Shown in pieces: positions 10,271 to 25,500 of a stretch of 64,000 bases of DNA. The notes beneath the pieces were generated by a model that did no database searches, was not told the origin of the DNA, and worked only from the letters and a program-made list of their open reading frames with translations. The first letter of the stretch is position 1. The number at the start of each line of letters is the position of its first letter. The position numbers and the translations under genes were made by a program. Origin of the DNA: Clusia tigrina (taxonomy: Eukaryota > Arthropoda > Insecta > Diptera > Clusiidae). The DNA lies in assembly GCA_920105625.2 (NCBI GenBank), contig OV050030.1, positions 190,087,887 through 190,151,886 on the forward strand, in the 5' to 3' direction.

Positions 10271-11511
10271 GCCGTTGGAAGTTTTATCAGTGTTTCAATT
10301 TGGACTCAAGGATAGCATAGCTATAACCTATAGCTTAAATTGACAAGGGGCACGAGTGCTTTATTGTCACAAAATTTCAAGGTTTTATGACGCTCCAGCA
10401 AAAAGTTACAAGCATTTGAATGTTGTAAACTTTGATGCGCATCGTATGGAAAATAGGGCCTTTGGAAGTTTTATCAGTGTTTCAATTTGGACTCATGGGT
10501 AGCATAGCTATGAACGATAGCTTAAATTGACAAGAGGCACGAGTACTTTATTGTCATAAAATTTCAAGGTTTTATGACACTTCAGTAAAAAGTTGCAAGC
10601 ATTTGAATGTTGCAAACTTTGATAAGTGTAGGGCGCAACGTACAGAAATTAGGGCCATTGGAAGTTTTATCAGTGGTTCAATTTGGACTCAAGGGTAGCA
10701 TAGCTATGACCGATAGCTTAAATTGACAAGGGGCACGAGTGCTTTTTTGTCACAAAATTTCAAGGCTTTATGACGCTTCAGTAAAAAGTTATAAGCAGTT
10801 GAATGTTGCAAACTTTGATACGCACCGTATAGAAGTTAGGGCCATCGGAAGTTTTACAGTGTTTCAATTTGGACTCAAGGGCAGCATAGCTATGACCTAT
10901 AGCTTAAATTAACAAGGGGCACGAGTGCTTTATTGTCACAAAATTTCAAGATTTTATGATGCTTCAGTAAAAAGTTACAAGCATTTGAATGTTGCAAACT
11001 TTGATAAGTGTAGTACGCATGGAAAAAAGGAGTTAGGGCCATTGGAAGTTATTTATCAGTGTTTCAATTTGGTCTCAATGGTAGAATAGCTATGACTGAT
11101 AGCTTAAATTGACAAGAGGCACGAGTACTTTATTGTCACAAAATTTCAAGCTTTCATGATGCTTCAGTAAAAAGTTACAAGCATTGGAATGTTGCAAACT
11201 TTGATAGGTGTAGTACGCACGGAAAAAAGGAGTTAGGGCCATTGGAAGTTTCATCAGTGTTTCAATTTGGACTCAAGGGTAGCATAGCTATAACCTATAG
11301 CTTAAATTGACAAGGGGCACGAGTGCTTTATTGTCACAAAATTTCAAGGTTTTATGACGCTCCAGCAAAAAGTTACAAGCATTTGAATGTTGCAAACTTT
11401 GATGCGCATCGTATGGAAATTAGGGCCATTGGAAGTTTTATCAGTGTTTCAATTTGGACTCATGGGTAGCATAGCTATGAACGATAGCTTAGATTGACAA
11501 GAGACACGAGT

Positions 11512-14500
11512 GCTTTATTGTCACAAAATTTCAAGATTTGATGACGCTCCAGTAAAAAGTTACAAGCATTTGAATGTTGCAAGCTGTGATAAGTGTAGGG
11601 TGCAACGTCCAGAAATTAGGGCCATTGGAAGTTTTATCAGAGGTTCAATTTGGACTCAAGGGTAGCATAACTATGACCGATAGCTTAAATTGACAAGGGG
11701 CACGAGTGCTTTATTGTCACAAAATTTCAAGGTTTTATGACGCTCCAGCAAAAAGTTACAAGCATTTGAATGTTGCAAACTTTGATGCGCATCGTATGGA
11801 AATTAGGGCCATTGGAAGTTTTATCAGTGTTTCAATTTGGACTCAAGGGCAGCATAGCTATGACCTATAGCTTAAATTGACAAGGGGCACGAGTGCTTTA
11901 TTGTCACAAAATTTCAAGATTTTATAATGCTTCAGTAAAAAGTTACAAGCATTTGAATGTTGCAAACTTTGATAAGTGTAGTACGCACGGAAAAAAGGAG
12001 TTAGGACCATTGGAAGTTTTTTATCAGCGTTTCAATTTGGTCTCAAGGGTAGAATAGCCATGACTGATAGCTTAAATTGACAAGAGGCACGAGTACTTTA
12101 TTGTCACAAAATTTCAAGGTTTCATGATGCTTCAGTAAAAACTTACAAGCATTGGAATGTTGCAAACTTTGATAGGTGTAGTACGCACGGAAAAAAGGAA
12201 TTAGGGCCATTGGAAGTTTTATCAGTGTTTCAATTTGGACTTAAGGGTAGCATAGCTATAACCTATAGCTTAAATTGACAAGGGGCACGAGTGCTTTATT
12301 GTCACAAAATTTCAAGGTTTTATGACGCTCCAGCAAAAAGTTACAAGCATTTGAATGTTGCAAACTTTGATGCGCATCGTATGGAAATTAGGGCTATTGG
12401 AAGTTTTATCAGTGTTTCAATTTGGACTCATGGGTAGCATAGCTATGAACGATAGCTTAAATTGACAAGAGGCACGAGTGCTTTATTGTCATAAAATTTC
12501 AAGGTTTTATGACACTTCAGTAAAAAGTTGCAAGCATTTGAATGTTGCAAACTTTGATAAGTGTAGGGCGCAACGTACAGAAATTAGGACCATTGGAAGT
12601 TTTATCAGTGGTTCAATTTGGACTCAAGGGTAGCATAGCTATGGCCGATAGCTTAAATTGACAAGGGGCACGAGTGTTTTTTTGTCACAAAATTTCAAGG
12701 CTTTATGACGCTTCAGTAAAAAGTTACAAGCAGTTGAATGTTGCAAACTTTGATACGCACCGTATAGAAGTTAGGGCCATCGGAAGTTTTATCAGTGTTT
12801 CAATTTGGACTCAAGGGCAGCATAGCTATGACCTATAGCTTAAATTGACAAGGGGCACGAGTGCTTTATTGTCACAAAATTTCAAGATTTTATGATGCTT
12901 CAGTTAAAAATTACAAGCATTTGAATGTTGCAAACTTTGATAAGTGTAGTACGCATGGAAAAAAGGAGTTAGGGCCATTGGAAGTTTTTTATCAGTGTTT
13001 CAATTTGGTCTCAAGGGTAGAATAGCTATGACTGATAGCTTAAATTGACAAGAGGCACGAGTACTTTATTGTCACAAAATTTTAAGGTTTCATGATGCTT
13101 CAGTAAAAAGTTACAAGCATTGGAATGTTGCAAACTTTGATAAGTGTAGGGCGCAACGTACAGAAATTAGGGCCATTGGAACTTTTATCAGTGTTTCAGT
13201 TTGGACTCATGGGTAGCATAGCTATGACCGATAGCTTATATTGACAAGAGACACGAGTACTTTATTGTCACCGAATTTCAAGGTTTAACGACGCTCCAGT
13301 AAAAAGTTACAAGCATTTGAAAATTGCAAATTTTGATAGGTGTAGTACGCACCGTATAGAAGTTAGGGCCATTGGAAGTTTTGTCAGTGTTTCAATTTGG
13401 ACTCAAGGGTAGCATAGCTACGATCGATAGCTAATATTGAAAAGAGGCTCGAGTACGTTATTGTCACAAAATTTCAAGTCTTTATGACGCTTCAGTAAAA
13501 AGTTACAAGCATTTGAATGTTGCAAACTTTGATACGTACCGTATAGAAGTTAGGGCCATTGAAAGTTTTATCAGTGTTTCAATTTGGACTCAAGGGTAGC
13601 ATAGCTATACCCTATAGCTTAAATTGACAAGGGGCACGAGTGCTTTATTGTCAAAAATTTCAAGGTTTTATGACGCTCCAGCAAAAAGTTACAAGCATTT
13701 GAATGTTGCAAACTTTGATGCGCATCGTATAGAAATTAGGGCCATTGGAAGTTTTATCAGTGTTTCAATTTGGACTCATGGGTAGCATAGCTATGAACGA
13801 TAGCTTAGATTGACAAGAGACACGAGTGCTTTATTGTCACAAAATTTCAAGATTTTATGATGCTTCAGTAAAAAGTTACAAGCATTTGAATGTTGCAAAC
13901 TTTGATAAGTGTAGTACGCACGGAAAAAAGGAGTTAGGGCCATTGGAAGTTTTTTATCAGCGTTTCAATTTGGTCTCAAGGGTAGAATAGCTATGACTGA
14001 TAGCTTAAATTGACAAGAGGCACGAGTACTTTATTGTCACAACATTTCAAGGTTTCATGATGCTTCAGTAAAAACTTACAAGCATTGGAATGTTGCAAAC
14101 TTTGATAGGTGTAGTACGCACGGAAAAAAGGAGTTAGGGCCATTGGAAGTTTTATCAGTGTTTCAATTTGGACTCAAGGGTAGCATAGCTATAACCTATA
14201 GCTTAAATTGACAAGGGGCACGAGTGCTTTATTGTCACAAAATTTCAAGGTTTTATGACGCTCCAGCAAAAAGTTACAAGCATTTGAATGTTGTAAACTT
14301 TGATGCGCATCGTATGGAAAATAGGGCCTTTGGAAGTTTTATCAGTGTTTCAATTTGGACTCATGGGTAGCATAGCTATGAACGATAGCTTAAATTGACA
14401 AGAGGCACGAGTACTTTATTGTCATAAAATTGCAAGGTTTTATGACACTTCAGTAAAAAGTTGCAAGCATTTGAATGTTGCAAACTTTGATAAGTGCAGT

Positions 14501-17500
14501 ACGCACGGAAAAAAGGAGTTAGGGCCATTGGAAGTTTTGCACGGAAAAAAGGAGTTAGGGCCATTGGAAGTTTTTTATCAGTGTTTCAATTTGGTCTCAA
14601 GGGTAGCATAGCTATGACCGATAGCTTAGATTGACAAGAGACACGAGTACTTTATTGTCACAAAATTTCAAGATTTGATGACGCTCCAGTAAAAAGTTAC
14701 AAGCATTTGAATGTTGCAAGCTGTGATAAGTGTAGGGTGCAACGTCCAGAAATTAGGGCCATTGGAAGTTTTATCAGAGGTTCAATTTGGACTCAAGGGT
14801 AGCATAACTATGACCGATAGCTTAAATTGACAAGGGGCACGAGTGCTTTATTGTCACAAAATTTCAAGGTTTTATGACGCTCCAGCAAAAAGTTACAAGC
14901 ATTTGAATGTTGCAAACTTTGATGCGCATCGTATGGAAATTAGGGCCATTGGAAGTTTTATCAGTGTTTCAATTTGGACTCAAGGGCAGCATAGCTATGA
15001 CCTATAGCTTAAATTGACAAGGGGCACGAGTGCTTTATTGTCACAAAATTTCAAGATTTTATAATGCTTCAGTAAAAAGTTACAAGCATTTGAATGTTGC
15101 AAACTTTGATAAGTGTAGTACGCACGGAAAAAAGGAGTTAGGACCATTGGAAGTTTTTTATCAGCGTTTCAATTTGGTCTCAAGGGTAGAATAGCCATGA
15201 CTGATAGCTTAAATTGACAAGAGGCACGAGTACTTTATTGTCACAAAATTTCAAGGTTTCATGATGCTTCAGTAAAAACTTACAAGCATTGGAATGTTGC
15301 AAACTTTGATAGGTGTAGTACGCACGGAAAAAAGGAATTAGGGCCATTGGAAGTTTTATCAGTGTTTCAATTTGGACTTAAGGGTAGCATAGCTATAACC
15401 TATAGCTTAAATTGACAAGGGGCACGAGTGCTTTATTGTCACAAAATTTCAAGGTTTTATGACGCTCCAGCAAAAAGTTACAAGCATTTGAATGTTGCAA
15501 ACTTTGATGCGCATCGTATGGAAATTAGGGCTATTGGAAGTTTTATCAGTGTTTCAATTTGGACTCATGGGTAGCATAGCTATGAACGATAGCTTAAATT
15601 GACAAGAGGCACGAGTGCTTTATTGTCATAAAATTTCAAGGTTTTATGACACTTCAGTAAAAAGTTGCAAGCATTTGAATGTTGCAAACTTTGATAAGTG
15701 TAGGGCGCAACGTACAGAAATTAGGACCATTGGAAGTTTTATCAGTGGTTCAATTTGGACTCAAGGGTAGCATAGCTATGGCCGATAGCTTAAATTGACA
15801 AGGGGCACGAGTGTTTTTTTGTCACAAAATTTCAAGGCTTTATGACGCTTCAGTAAAAAGTTACAAGCAGTTGAATGTTGCAAACTTTGATACGCACCGT
15901 ATAGAAGTTAGGGCCATCGGAAGTTTTATCAGTGTTTCAATTTGGACTCAAGGGCAGCATAGCTATGACCTATAGCTTAAATTGACAAGGGGCACGAGTG
16001 CTTTATTGTCACAAAATTTCAAGATTTTATGATGCTTCAGTTAAAAATTACAAGCATTTGAATGTTGCAAACTTTGATAAGTGTAGTACGCATGGAAAAA
16101 AGGAGTTAGGGCCATTGGAAGTTTTTTATCAGTGTTTCAATTTGGTCTCAAGGGTAGAATAGCTATGACTGATAGCTTAAATTGACAAGAGGCACGAGTA
16201 CTTTATTGTCACAAAATTTTAAGGTTTCATGATGCTTCAGTAAAAAGTTACAAGCATTGGAATGTTGCAAACTTTGATAAGTGTAGGGCGCAACGTACAG
16301 AAATTAGGGCCATTGGAACTTTTATCAGTGTTTCAGTTTGGACTCATGGGTAGCATAGCTATGACCGATAGCTTATATTGACAAGAGACACGAGTACTTT
16401 ATTGTCACCGAATTTCAAGGTTTAACGACGCTCCAGTAAAAAGTTACAAGCATTTGAAAATTGCAAATTTTGATAGGTGTAGTACGCACCGTATAGAAGT
16501 TAGGGCCATTGGAAGTTTTGTCAGTGTTTCAATTTGGACTCAAGGGTAGCATAGCTACGATCGATAGCTAATATTGAAAAGAGGCTCGAGTACGTTATTG
16601 TCACAAAATTTCAAGTCTTTATGACGCTTCAGTAAAAAGTTACAAGCATTTGAATGTTGCAAACTTTGATACGTACCGTATAGAAGTTAGGGCCATTGAA
16701 AGTTTTATCAGTGTTTCAATTTGGACTCAAGGGTAGCATAGCTATACCCTATAGCTTAAATTGACAAGGGGCACGAGTGCTTTATTGTCAAAAATTTCAA
16801 GGTTTTATGACGCTCCAGCAAAAAGTTACAAGCATTTGAATGTTGCAAACTTTGATGCGCATCGTATAGAAATTAGGGCCATTGGAAGTTTTATCAGTGT
16901 TTCAATTTGGACTCATGGGTAGCATAGCTATGAACGATAGCTTAGATTGACAAGAGACACGAGTGCTTTATTGTCACAAAATTTCAAGATTTTATGATGC
17001 TTCAGTAAAAAGTTACAAGCATTTGAATGTTGCAAACTTTGATAAGTGTAGTACGCACGGAAAAAAGGAGTTAGGGCCATTGGAAGTTTTTTATCAGCGT
17101 TTCAATTTGGTCTCAAGGGTAGAATAGCTATGACTGATAGCTTAAATTGACAAGAGGCACGAGTACTTTATTGTCACAACATTTCAAGGTTTCATGATGC
17201 TTCAGTAAAAACTTACAAGCATTGGAATGTTGCAAACTTTGATAGGTGTAGTACGCACGGAAAAAAGGAGTTAGGGCCATTGGAAGTTTTATCAGTGTTT
17301 CAATTTGGACTCAAGGGTAGCATAGCTATAACCTATAGCTTAAATTGACAAGGGGCACGAGTGCTTTATTGTCACAAAATTTCAAGGTTTTATGACGCTC
17401 CAGCAAAAAGTTACAAGCATTTGAATGTTGTAAACTTTGATGCGCATCGTATGGAAAATAGGGCCTTTGGAAGTTTTATCAGTGTTTCAATTTGGACTCA

Positions 17501-17790
17501 TGGGTAGCATAGCTATGAACGATAGCTTAAATTGACAAGAGGCACGAGTACTTTATTGTCATAAAATTGCAAGGTTTTATGACACTTCAGTAAAAAGTTG
17601 CAAGCATTTGAATGTTGCAAACTTTGATAAGTGCAGTACGCACGGAAAAAAGGAGTTAGGGCCATTGGAAGTTTTGCACGGAAAAAAGGAGTTAGGGCCA
17701 TTGGAAGTTTTTTATCAGTGTTTCAATTTGGTCTCAAGGGTAGCATAGCTATGACCGATAGCTTAGATTGACAAGAGACACGAGTACTTT
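11512..17790. repeat. Higher-order repeat, 3137 bp, two tandem copies
   Basis: About 16 monomers are duplicated: CAAGATTTGATGACG at 11532 and 14669, TTTATAATGC at 11921 and 15058, TTAGGACCAT at 12001 and 15138, and GAAAATTGCAAATTTTG at 13319 and 16456, all 3137 bp apart. The copies look almost identical across their length. Borders are good to a few tens of bases. Confidence 0.85.
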
Positions 17791-18179
17791 ATTGTCACAA
17801 AATTTCAAGACTTTATGACGCTCCAGTAAAAAGTTACAAGCATATGAATGTTGCAAGCTTTGATAGATGTAACGTGCAACGTCCAGAAGTTAGGGCCATT
17901 GGAAATTTTATCAGTGTTTCAATTTGGACTCAAGGGTAGCATAGCTTTAACCTATAACTTAAATTGACAAGGGGCACGAGTGCTTTATTGTCACAAAATT
18001 TCAAGGTTTTTTGACGCTCCAGCAAAAAGTTACAAGCATTTGAATGTTGCAAACTTTGATGCGCATCGTATGGAAATTAGGGCCATTGGAAGTTTTATCA
18101 GTGTTTCAATTTGGACTCATGGGTAGCATAGCTATGAACGATAGCTTAGATTGACAAGAGACACGAGTGCTTTATTGTC

Positions 18180-20750
18180 ACAAAATTTCAAGATTTGATG
18201 ACGCTCCAGTAAAAAGTTACAAGCATTTGAATGTTGCAAGCTGTGATAAGTGTAGGGTGCAACGTCCAGAAATTAGGGCCATTGGAAGTTTTATCAGAGG
18301 TTCAATTTGGACTCAAGGGTAGCATAACTATGACCGATAGCTTAAATTGACAAGGGGCACGAGTGCTTTATTGTCACAAAATTTCAAGGTTTTATGACGC
18401 TCCAGCAAAAAGTTACAAGCATTTGAATGTTGCAAACTTTGATGCGCATCGTATGGAAATTAGGGCCATTGGAAGTTTTATCAGTGTTTCAATTTGGACT
18501 CAAGGGCAGCATAGCTATGACCTATAGCTTAAATTGACAAGGGGCACGAGTGCTTTATTGTCACAAAATTTCAAGATTTTATGATGCTTCAGTAAAAAGT
18601 TACAAGCATTTGAATGTTGCAAACTTTGATAAGTGTAGTACGCACGGAAAAAAGGAGTTAGGACCATTGGAAGTTTTTTATCAGCGTTTCAATTTGGTCT
18701 CAAGGGTAGAATAGCCATGACTGATAGCTTAAATTGACAAGAGGCACGAGTACTTTATTGTCACAAAATTTCAAGGTTTCATGATGCTTCAATAAAAACT
18801 TACAAGCATTGGAATGTTGCAAACTTTGATAGGTGTAGTACGCACGGAAAAAAGGAGTTAGGGCCATTGGAAGTTTTATCAGTGTTTCAATTTGGACTTA
18901 AGGGTAGCATAGCTATAACCTATAGCTTAAATTGACAAGGGGCACGAGTGCTTTATTGTCACAAAATTTCAAGGTTTTATGACGCTCCAGCAAAAAGTTA
19001 CAAGCATTTGAATGTTGCAAACTTTGATGCGCATCGTATGGAAATTAGGGCTATTGGAAGTTTTATCAGTGGTTCAATTTGGACTCAAGGGTAGCATAGC
19101 TATGGCCGATAGCTTAAATTGACAAGGGGCACGAGTGTTTTTTTGTCACAAAATTTCAAGGCTTTATGACGCTTCAGTAAAAAGTTACAAGCAGTTGAAT
19201 GTAGCAAACTTTGATACGCACCGTATAGAAGTTAGGGCCATCGGAAGTTTTATCAGTGTTTCAATTTGGACTCAAGGGCAGCATAGCTATGACCTATAGC
19301 TTAAATTGACAAGGGGCACGAGTGCTTTATTGTCACAAAACTTCAAGATTTTATGATGCTTCAGTAAAAAGTTACAAGCATTTGAATGTTGCAAACTTTG
19401 ATAAGTGTAGTACGCATGGAAAAAAGGAGTTAGGGCCATTGGAAGTTTTTTATCAGTGTTTCAATTTGGTCTCAAGGGTAGAATAGCTATGACTGATAGC
19501 TTAAATTGACAAGAGGCACGAGTACTTTATTGTCACAAAATTTTAAGGTTTCATGATGCTTCAGTAAAAAGTTACAAGCATTGGAATGTTGCAAACTTTG
19601 ATAAGTGTAGGGCGCAACGTACAGAAATTAGGGCCATTGGAACTTTTATCAGTGTTTCAGTTTGGACTCATGGGTAGCATAGCTATGACCGATAGCTTAG
19701 ATTGACAAGAGACACGAGTACTTTATTGTCACCGAATTTCAAGGTTTAACGACGCTCCAGTAAAAAGTTACAAGCATTTGAATATTGCAAATTTTGATAG
19801 GTGTAGTACGCACCGTATAGAAGTTAGGGCCATTGGAAGTTTTGTCAGTGTTTCAATTTGGACTCAAGGGTAGCATAGCTACGATCGATAGCTAATATTG
19901 AAAAGAGGCTCGAGTACGTTATTGTCACAAAATTTCAAGTCTTTATGACGCTTCAGTAAAAAGTTACAAGCATTTGAATGTTGCAAACTTTGATACGTAC
20001 CGTATAGAAGTTAGGGCCATTGAAAGTTTTATCAGTGTTTCAATTTGGACTCAAGGGTAGCATAGCTATACCCTATAGCTTAAATTGACAAGGGGCACGA
20101 GTGCTTTATTGTCACAAAATTTCAAGGTTTTATGACGCTCCAGCAAAAAGTTACAAGCATTTGAATGTTGCAAACTTTGATGCGCATCGTATAGAAATTA
20201 GGGCCATTGGAAGTTTTATCAGTGTTTCAATTTGGACTCATGGGTAGCATAGCTATGAACGATAGCTTAGATTGACAAGAGACACGAGTGCTTTATTGTC
20301 ACAAAATTTCAAGATTTTATGATGCTTCAGTAAAAAGTTACAAGCATTTGAATGTTGCAAACTTTGATAAGTGTAGTACGCACGGAAAAAAGGAGTTAGG
20401 GCCATTGGAAGTTTTTTATCAGCGTTTCAATTTGGTCTCAAGGGTAGAATAGCTATGACTGATAGCTTAAATTGACAAGAGGCACGAGTACTTTATTGTC
20501 ACAACATTTCAAGGTTTCATGATGCTTCAGTAAAAACTTACAAGCATTGGAATGTTGCAAACTTTGATAGGTGTAGTACGCACGGAAAAAAGGAGTTAGG
20601 GCCATTGGAAGTTTTATCAGTGTTTCAATTTGGACTCAAGGGTAGCATAGCTATAACCTATAGCTTAAATTGACAAGGGGCACGAGTGCTTTATTGTCAC
20701 AAAATTTCAAGGTTTTATGACGCTCCAGCAAAAAGTTACAAGCATTTGAA
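18180..20750. repeat. Partial third copy of the 3137-bp unit, one monomer deleted
   Basis: The same monomer order restarts at about 18189. The offset to the second copy is first 3520 bp, then 3324 bp after about 19.07 kb, so 196 bp, one monomer, is missing there. Identity to the unit is lost near 20.75 kb, past the start of the 12283-bp repeat at about 20.14 kb. Confidence 0.75.
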
Positions 20751-22576
20751 TGTTGCAAACTTTGATGCGCATCGTATAGAAGTTAGGGCCATCGGAAGTT
20801 TTATCAGTGTTTCAATTTGGACTCAAGGGCAGCATAGCTATGACCTATAGCTTAAATTGACAAGGGGCACGAGTGCTTTATTATCACAAAATTTCAAGAT
20901 TTTATGATGCTTCAGTAAAAAGTTACAAGCATTGGAATGTTGCAAACTTTGATAAGTGTAGGGCGCAACGTACAGAAATTAGGGCCATTGGAAGTTTTAT
21001 CAGTGGTGCAATTTGGACTCAAGGGTAGTATAGCTATGACCGACAGCTTAAATTGAGAAGGGGCACGAGTACTTCATTGTCACAAAGGCCATTTGAAGAT
21101 TTATCAGTCTTTCATTTTGGACTCAAGGGTCGCATGACTATGGCCGATAGCTTAGATTGACAAGGGGCACGAGTACTTCATTGTCACAAAATTTCAAGGT
21201 TTAACGACGCTCCAGTAAAAAGTTACAAGCATTTGAATAATGCAAATTTTGATAGGTGTAGTACGCACCATATAGAAGTTAGGGCCATTGGAAGTTTTAT
21301 CAGTGGTTCAATTTGTACTCAAGGGTAGCATAGCTATGACCGATAGCTTAAATTGACAAGGGGCATGAGTGCTTTTTTGTCACAAAATGTCAAGGCTTTA
21401 TGACGCTTCAGTAAAAAGTTACAAGCAGTTGAATGTTGCAAACTTTGATACGCACCGTATAGAAGTTAGGGCCATTGGAAGTTTTATCAGTGTTTCAATT
21501 TGGACTCAAGGGCAGCATAGCTATGACCTATAGCTTAAATTGACAAGGGAAACGAGTGCTTTATTGTCACAAAATTTCAAGGTTTCATGATGCTTCAGTA
21601 AAAAGTTACAAGCATTGGAATGTTGCAAACTTTGATAAGTGTAGGGCGCAACGTACAGAAATTAGGGCCATTGGAAGTTTTATCAGTGGTTCAATTTGGA
21701 CTCAAGGGTAGCATAGCTATGACCGACAGCTTAAATTGACAAGGGGCACGAGTACTTCATTGTCACAAAATCCATTTGAAGTTTTAGCAGTGTTTTATTT
21801 TGGACTCAAGGGTCGCATGACTATGGCCGATAGCTTAGATTGACAAGGGGCACGAGTGCTTTATTGTCACAAAATTTCAAGGTTTTATGACGCTCCAGCA
21901 AAAAGTTACAAGCATTTGAATGTTGCAAACTTTGATGCGCATCGTATGGAAATTAGGGCCATTGGAAGTTTTATCAGTGTTTCAATTTAGACTCATGGGT
22001 AGCATAGCTATGAACGATAGCTTAGGTTGACAAGAGACATGAGTGCTTTATTGTCACAAAATTTCAAGATTTGATGACGCTCCAGTAAAAAGTTACAAGC
22101 ATTTGAATGTTGCAAACTTTGATAAGTGTAGTACGCACGGAAAAAAGGAGTTAGGGCCATTGGAAGTTTTGCACGGAAAAAAGGAGTTAGGGCCATTGGA
22201 AGTTTTTTATCAGTGTTTCAATTTGGTCTCAAGGGTAGCATAGCTATGACCGATAGCTTAGATTGACAAGAGACACGAGTACTTTATTGTCACAAAATTT
22301 CAAGACTTTATGACGCTCCAGTAAAAAGTTACAAGCATATGAATGTTGCAAGCTTTGATAGATGTAACGTGCAACGTCCAGAAGTTAGGGCCATTGGAAG
22401 TTTTATCAGTGTTTCAATTTGGACTCAAGGGCAGCATAGCTATGACCTATAGCTTAAATTGAAAAGGGGCACGAGTGCTTTATTGTCACAATATTTGAAG
22501 GTTTTATGATGCTTCAGTAAAACGTTACAAGCATTTGAATGTTGCAAACTTTGATAGGTGTAGTACGCACGGAAAA

Positions 22577-25500
22577 AAGGAGTTAGGGCCATTGGAAGTT
22601 TTTTATCAGTGTTTCAATTTGGTCTCAAGGGTAGAATAGCTATGACTGATAGTTTAAATTGACAAGAGGCACGAGTACTTTATTGTCACAAAATTTCAAG
22701 GTTTTATGACGCTCCAGTAAAAAGTTGCAAGCAATTGAATGTTGCAAACTTTGATAAGTGTAGGGCGCAACGTACAGAAATTAGGGCCATTGGAAGTTTT
22801 ATCAGTGGTTCAATTTGGACTCAAGGGTAGCATAGCTATGACCGATAGCTTAAATTGACAAGGGGCACGAGTGGTTTATTGTCACAAAATTTCAAGGTTT
22901 TATGATGCTTCAGTAAAAAGTAACAAGCATTTGAATGTTGCAAACTTTGATAGGTGTAGTACGCACGGAAAAAAGGAGTTAGGGCCATTGGAAGTTTTTT
23001 ATCAGTGTTTCAATTTGGACTCAAGGGTAGCATAGCTATGACCGATAGCTTAAATTGACAAGGGGCACGAGTACTTCATTGTCACAAAGGCCATTTGAAG
23101 TTTTAGCAGTGTTTTATTTTGGACTCATGGGTCGCATGGCTATGGCCGATAGCTTAAATTGACAAGGGGCAGGAGTGCTTTATGGTCACAAAATTTCAAG
23201 GTTTAACGACGCTCCAGTAAAAAGTTACAAGCATTTGAATATTGCAAACTTTGATATGTGTAGGGCGCAACGTACAGAAATTAGGGCCATTGGAAGTTTT
23301 ATCAGTGGTTCAATTTGGACTCAAGGGTAGCATAGCTATGACCGATAGCTTAAATTGAAAAGGGGCACGAGTGCTTTATTGTCACAATATTTGAAGGTTT
23401 TATGATGCTTCAGTAAAACGTTACAAGCATTTGAATATTGCAAATTTTGTTAGGTGTAGTACGCACCATATAGAAGTTAGGGCCAATGGAAGGTTTATCA
23501 GTGTTTCAATTTGGACTCAAAGGTAGAATAGCTATGACTGATAGCTTAAATTGACAAAAGGCACGAGTGCAATATTGTCCCAAAATATCAAGGTTTTAGG
23601 ACGCTTCAGTAAAAAGTTACAAGCACGTGAATGAAGCAAACTTTGATACGCACCTTATAGAAGTTAGGGTCATTGGAAGTTTTGCCAGAGTTTCAATTTG
23701 GACTCAAGGGTAGCATAGCTATGACATATAGCTTAAATTGAAAATGGGCACGAGTGCTTTATTGTCACAATATTTGAAGGTTTTATGATGCTTCAGTAAA
23801 ACGTTACAAGCATTTGAATGTTGCAAACTTTGATAGGTGTAGTACGCACGGAAAAAAGGAGTTAGGGCCATTGGAAGTTTTTTATCAGTGTTTGAATTTA
23901 GTCTCAAGGGTAGAATAGCTATGACTGATAGCTTAAATTGACAAGGGGCACGAGTGCATTATTGTCACAAAATATCAAGGTTTTAGGACGCTTCAGTAAA
24001 AAGTTACAAGCACGTGAATGATGCAAACTTTGATACTCACCGTATAGAAGTTAGGACCATTGGAAGTTTTGTCAGAGTTTCAATTTAGACTCAAGGGCAT
24101 AGCTATGACCGATAGCTTATATTGACAAGAGGCACGAGTACGTTATTGTCACAAAATTTCAAGGCTTTATGACGCTTCAGTAAAAAGTTACAAGCATTTG
24201 AATATTGCAGACTTTGATAGGTGTAGTAGGCAAAGAAAAAAGGAGTTGGGGCCATTGGAAGTTTTATAAGTGTTTCAATTTGGACTCAAGGGTAGCATAT
24301 CTATGACCGATAGCTTAAATTGACAAGGGGCACGAGTTCTTTATTGTCACAAAATTTCAAGGTTTTATGGCGCTCCAACAAAAAGTTACAAGCATTTCAA
24401 TGTTGCAAACTTTGATAGGTGTAGGGCGCAACGTCCAGATATTAGGGCCATTGGAACTTTTATCAGTGTTTCAGTTTGGACTCATGGGTAGCATAGCTAT
24501 GACCGATAACTTAGATTGACAAGAGACACGAGTACTTTTTTGTCACCAAATTTCAAGGTTTAACGACGCTCCAGTAAAAAGTTACAAGCATTTGAATATT
24601 GCAAGCTTTGATAGGTGTAGGGTGCAACGTCCAGAAATTAGGGCCATTGGAAGTTTTATCAGTGGTTCAATTAGGATTCAAGGGTAGCATAGCTATGACC
24701 GATAGCTTAAACTGACGTGGGGCACGAGTACTTCATTGTCACAAAGGCCATTTGAAGTTTTATCATTGTTTTATTTTGGACTCAAGGGTCGCATGGCTAT
24801 GGCGGATAGCTTAAATTGACAAGGGGCACGAGTGGTTTTTTGTCACAAAATTTCAAGGTTTTATGATGCTTCAGTAAAAAGTTACAAGCATTTGAATGTT
24901 GCAAACTTTGATAGGTGTAGTACGCACGGAAAAAAGGAGTTAGGGCCATTGGAAGTTTTTATCAGTGTTTCAATTTGGTCTCAAGGGTAGAATAGCTATG
25001 ACTGATAGCTTAAATTGACAAGAGGCACGAGTACTTTATTGTCACAAAATTTCAAGGTTTTATGATGCTTCAGTACAAAGTTACAAGCATTTGAATGTTG
25101 CAAACTTTGATAGGTGTAGTACGCACGGAAAAAAGGAGTTCGGGCCATTGGAAGGTTTTTATCAGTGTTTCACTTTGGTCTCAAGGGTAGAATAGCTATG
25201 ACTGATAGCTTAAATTGACAAGAGGCACGAGTACTTTATTGTCACAAAATTTCAAGGTTTTATGATGCTTCAGTAAAAAGTTACAAGCATTTGAATGTTG
25301 CAAACTTTGATAGGTGTAGTACGCACGGAAAAAAGGAGTTAGGGCCATTGGAAGGTTTTTATCAGTGTTTCAATTTGGACTCAAGGGCAGCATAGCTATG
25401 ACCTATAGCTTAAATTGAAAAGGGGCACGAGTGCTTTATTGTCACAATATTTGAAGGTTTTATGATGCTTCAGTAAAAAGTTACAAGCATTTGAATGCTG

